Assembly (NCBI GenBank): GCA_030526175.1
Contig: JAUNDJ010000013.1
Span: 1 to 35,871 of the forward strand
DNA: 35,871 bases
Reading direction: 5' to 3'
Source of the DNA: Bacillota bacterium
GTDB lineage: Bacteria > Bacillota_I > Bacilli_A > Erysipelotrichales > Erysipelotrichaceae
Both the position numbers and the translations under genes were made by a program. The notes beneath the pieces were generated by a model, which made no database searches, was not told where the DNA came from, and saw only the letters and a program-made list of their open reading frames with translations. Below, piece after piece: positions 33,964 through 35,871 of this stretch; the first letter of the stretch is position 1, and each line of letters begins with the position of its first letter.

Positions 33964-35264
33964 GTGTCTTTAAAACCTCCTCCTTGACTTGAATTCACAA
34001 TAAAACTATCTGGATTTCTTGAAAAACGTGTTAAACCGCTCTTCCATACTTTTGTTTCTTTTCCACTTAGCACAAACACTCTAAGGTCTGCTTTTCTTTC
34101 AACGGTTTCTCCATTTTCAACAATCGGAAGATCTTTGAAATCTATTATTTCTTGAGCAATAAATCGTCTTGGTTCTTTCAACATCTTTTGAATAAATACT
34201 TCTTTTTGTTCTGAATTTAATGTGTTTCCAAAAAAGACACCATATCCTCCAGCTTCCGCCACATCTTTAATCACTAATTCTTCAAAATGTTCTAGTATAT
34301 ATTTTTTATCTTCTTCATAATATGGAAGATATGTTGGAGCATTTTTTAAAATCGGTTTTTCGTGCAAATAATATTCGACCATTTTTGGAACAAAATAATA
34401 AATTCCTTTGTCGTCGGCTACCCCATTTCCTGGTGCGTTAATGATCGCAATATTTCCTTTTTTATAAATTTCCATTAAGTGTGGAATTCCAATTAAGGAT
34501 TCTTCTAAAAAAGTCATCGGGTCTAAATACTCATCACTTATACGACGATATAAAGCACCTATTTTTTCTAAAGAACCATCATAATTTTTAAAATACAAAT
34601 AATCTTCTTTTACGATTACATCTTGAGAAGAAACAAGCTTACTTCCTGTTTGTTCAGCTAAATAAGAATGTTCAAAATATGCAGCGTTCATTCTTCCAGG
34701 TGTAAAAATCGCATTGATTCCTCCTGTATTCACATGATCCATGACTTCTTTTAATAATTTCGCATAATCTCGATTTTCTTCTACATGATTGTCACGGAAT
34801 GTTTTAGGACTCGCTTTACGACATAAATCACGAGCAATCATTGGATAACTAGCACCACTAGGAACACGAAGATTGTCCTCAAGCACATACCAATTTCCAT
34901 CTTTTCCCTCAACCAAATCAATTCCTGAAATATGCGAGTGTATGTGTTGTGCTGGCTCAATTCCTTCACATTCCACTAAATATCCTGATGACGAATATAT
35001 AAACTCAGCAGGAATTACTCCATCTTTGACAATTTTCTTTTCCCCATAAATATCTTCCAAAAATGCATTTAACGCATTCACTCGTTGAATTAACCCTTTG
35101 TTTAAATATTCAAAATCTGCTTTCGAGATAATTCGTGGAATACAATCAAATGGAAATAATTGTTCATTAAAAACATTGTTTTTATAAATCCCAAATTTAA
35201 CACCATATCTTTGTAACAAGTGATTAATTTTACTTTGTTGCTCTATCAAACTATTCATTTTCAT
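33945..35264 (-). CDS. Circularly permuted ATP-grasp ligase
   Basis: A 439-residue COG2308 protein. Hallmarks are FPFDCIPRIISKADFEYL, the FLEDIYGEKKIVKDGVIP segment, VLEDNLRVPSGASYPM (nucleotide/metal site), INAPGNGVADDKGIYYFVP and the C-terminal RADLRVFVLSG...WKSGLTRFSRN. Such enzymes form amide or peptide bonds through an acyl-phosphate; these clusters are predicted to make or attach short peptides, with substrate unknown. Two ATGs are possible, 35264 and 35258; AGGAAGG fits either, and the longer is given. It is first of five overlapping genes and has its own promoter plus a terminator-like hairpin in the leader. Confidence 0.92.
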   Translation of the reverse strand: MKMNSLIEQQSKINHLLQRYGVKFGIYKNNVFNEQLFPFDCIPRIISKADFEYLNKGLIQRVNALNAFLEDIYGEKKIVKDGVIPAEFIYSSSGYLVECEGIEPAQHIHSHISGIDLVEGKDGNWYVLEDNLRVPSGASYPMIARDLCRKASPKTFRDNHVEENRDYAKLLKEVMDHVNTGGINAIFTPGRMNAAYFEHSYLAEQTGSKLVSSQDVIVKEDYLYFKNYDGSLEKIGALYRRISDEYLDPMTFLEESLIGIPHLMEIYKKGNIAIINAPGNGVADDKGIYYFVPKMVEYYLHEKPILKNAPTYLPYYEEDKKYILEHFEELVIKDVAEAGGYGVFFGNTLNSEQKEVFIQKMLKEPRRFIAQEIIDFKDLPIVENGETVERKADLRVFVLSGKETKVWKSGLTRFSRNPDSFIVNSSQGGGFKDTWVLSL

Positions 35265-35278
35265 CTTCCTTCCTATGC

Positions 35279-35311
35279 AAAAAGGACGTCCTACTTTCGT
35301 AGAACGTCCTT
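35279..35311 (-). terminator. Terminator-like hairpin in the ATP-grasp leader
   Basis: On the minus strand AAGGACGTTCTAC and GTAGGACGTCCTT (13 bp, one G-U pair) close a GAAA tetraloop, followed by five T. It directly precedes the ATP-grasp ribosome site. It may terminate the flavin-reductase-like transcript, or act as an attenuator if the promoter at 35324-35351 is used. Confidence 0.75.
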
Positions 35312-35323
35312 GTTCATGCGCCT

Positions 35324-35351
35324 ATTTTACCATGTTTCATCAGTTTTTCAA
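35324..35351 (-). promoter_or_regulatory. Promoter of the ATP-grasp operon
   Basis: On the minus strand TTGAAA, 16 bases, TAAAAT (each 5 of 6). Transcripts would start near 35317, just before the leader hairpin, giving a leader of only about 53 bases that is mostly hairpin. Confidence 0.6.
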
Positions 35352-35365
35352 TAATTTTCAGAAAA

Positions 35366-35821
35366 TTATTTCAATACCATACCAGCACTAAATGCTTGTC
35401 CAACAACATCTGTGCATTTTACATACGTGTTCGTAAATGGATCAAAAGCGATTGGTTCCACCTTTTTAATATCCACTTTTCCATTTTCGTCTAACACCGA
35501 TTCGTCCACACTCACATTGACAATATCGCAAACGAGAACACAACTTTCTGAATCGTAAGAAATCAACTTACATTCCACACACACTGGTAGTTCATCAATC
35601 ATAGGTGCATCCACAAACGCTGCCTTCGTATCGTGCCAACCAGCTACTTCAAATTTATTCGATACATCATTTCCACTCGCAATCCCCATATAATCACAAG
35701 CTACCATTTGACTAACAGTTGCCATAGAAATTGTAAATTCTTTTTTAATTTCAATATTCTTTACCGTTTTATGATGTGCACTTAAACAAAGTGTAATTTC
35801 GGTATCGTTACTAATACCGTT
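35366..35821 (-). pseudogene. 5'-truncated flavin-reductase-like protein
   Basis: From the first ATG (35725) 119 residues are open: MATVSQMVACDYMGIASGND, ELPVCVECKLISYDSES, PIAFDPFTNTYVK and GQAFSAG match the C-terminal two-thirds of small FMN-binding split-barrel flavin reductases, usually near 190 residues. The homology continues upstream of that ATG in the same frame (GISNDTEITLCLSAHHKTV, then KNIEIKKEFTIS) to about 35818, where it stops; a TAA in frame lies at 35831-35833. The usual first 35-40 residues, with N-A-x-x-x-A-W-G-G, are absent and the sequence there does not resemble them in any frame. So the gene is cut, probably by an insertion or deletion, and is likely dead. A start on ATT cannot be ruled out. 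Confidence 0.72.
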
Positions 35822-35871
35822 ACTGAAAACTTATAAAAAGCTAAAAGCTTTTATGTTTCATTCCTGCTTCT

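Noticed and set aside
30673-35264. Direct functional link between the ATP-grasp operon and the giant protein (for example enzymatic cross-linking by the transglutaminase-like protein)
   Set aside because: The transglutaminase-like protein has no signal peptide, CnaB2-type bonds form without enzymes, and a terminator plus separate promoter lie between the two units.
1-35871. tRNA, rRNA, insertion sequences and phage genes
   Set aside because: Nothing with a cloverleaf, rRNA core or transposase/integrase motif was seen by reading; only the right edge hints at a rearrangement.

Overview
The window is AT-rich, tightly packed and mostly minus-strand. It reads as a chromosomal segment of a low-GC Firmicute, probably a gut member of the Erysipelotrichales or a close relative. 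The basis is the codon and base bias, strong AGGAGG-type ribosome sites, the rodZ-pgsA-recA order, an ECF sigma/DUF4349 pair and a giant Gram-positive surface protein. The taxon is inferred; no rRNA marker is present.

Layout. 1-1575: ECF sigma factor and its probable membrane-bound anti-sigma partner (DUF4349), with another gene starting at the left edge. 1665-5814: a CoA-transferase, an MFS transporter (plus strand, the only clear plus-strand gene), a BASS-family transporter and a small lipoprotein. 5923-9217: one-carbon/nucleotide operon (two tandem histidine phosphatases, thyA, folA, inositol-monophosphatase-like enzyme). 9295-11141: NAD salvage pair pncA-pncB. 11253-14016: rodZ-like, pgsA, recA. 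14144-15871: MntP-type manganese exporter and a CaCA cation antiporter behind a yybP-ykoY-like (Mn2+) riboswitch with its own promoter and terminator. 15872-16337: no gene, a hairpin and a terminator.

16382-30391 is one 14-kb ORF for a 4669-residue secreted surface protein: signal peptide, acidic linker, about 1000 residues of adhesin-like beta domains, a SpaA-like domain, a Cna_B-like domain, then 35 tandem domains of about 95 residues. These resemble the CnaB2 domain of Streptococcus pyogenes FbaB (the parent of SpyCatcher/SpyTag), and all 35 keep the Lys, Glu and Asp positions needed for an intramolecular isopeptide bond. Two long DNA blocks (929 and 833 bp) are perfectly duplicated inside the array. 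The C-terminus has a membrane segment and basic tail but no LPXTG.

30673-35264 is a five-gene, overlapping operon: circularly permuted ATP-grasp, alpha-E, transglutaminase-like, and two AstE/M14-like proteins, one with its zinc site lost. It matches the ATP-grasp/alpha-E/transglutaminase peptide-modification neighbourhoods described for amidoligases; its substrate is unknown. The right edge holds a flavin-reductase-like gene whose 5' part is missing.

The strongest candidates for something new are the giant isopeptide-domain array and the ATP-grasp operon with its catalytic/non-catalytic M14 pair. That the two are functionally linked is only a guess from adjacency; a terminator and a separate promoter lie between them.
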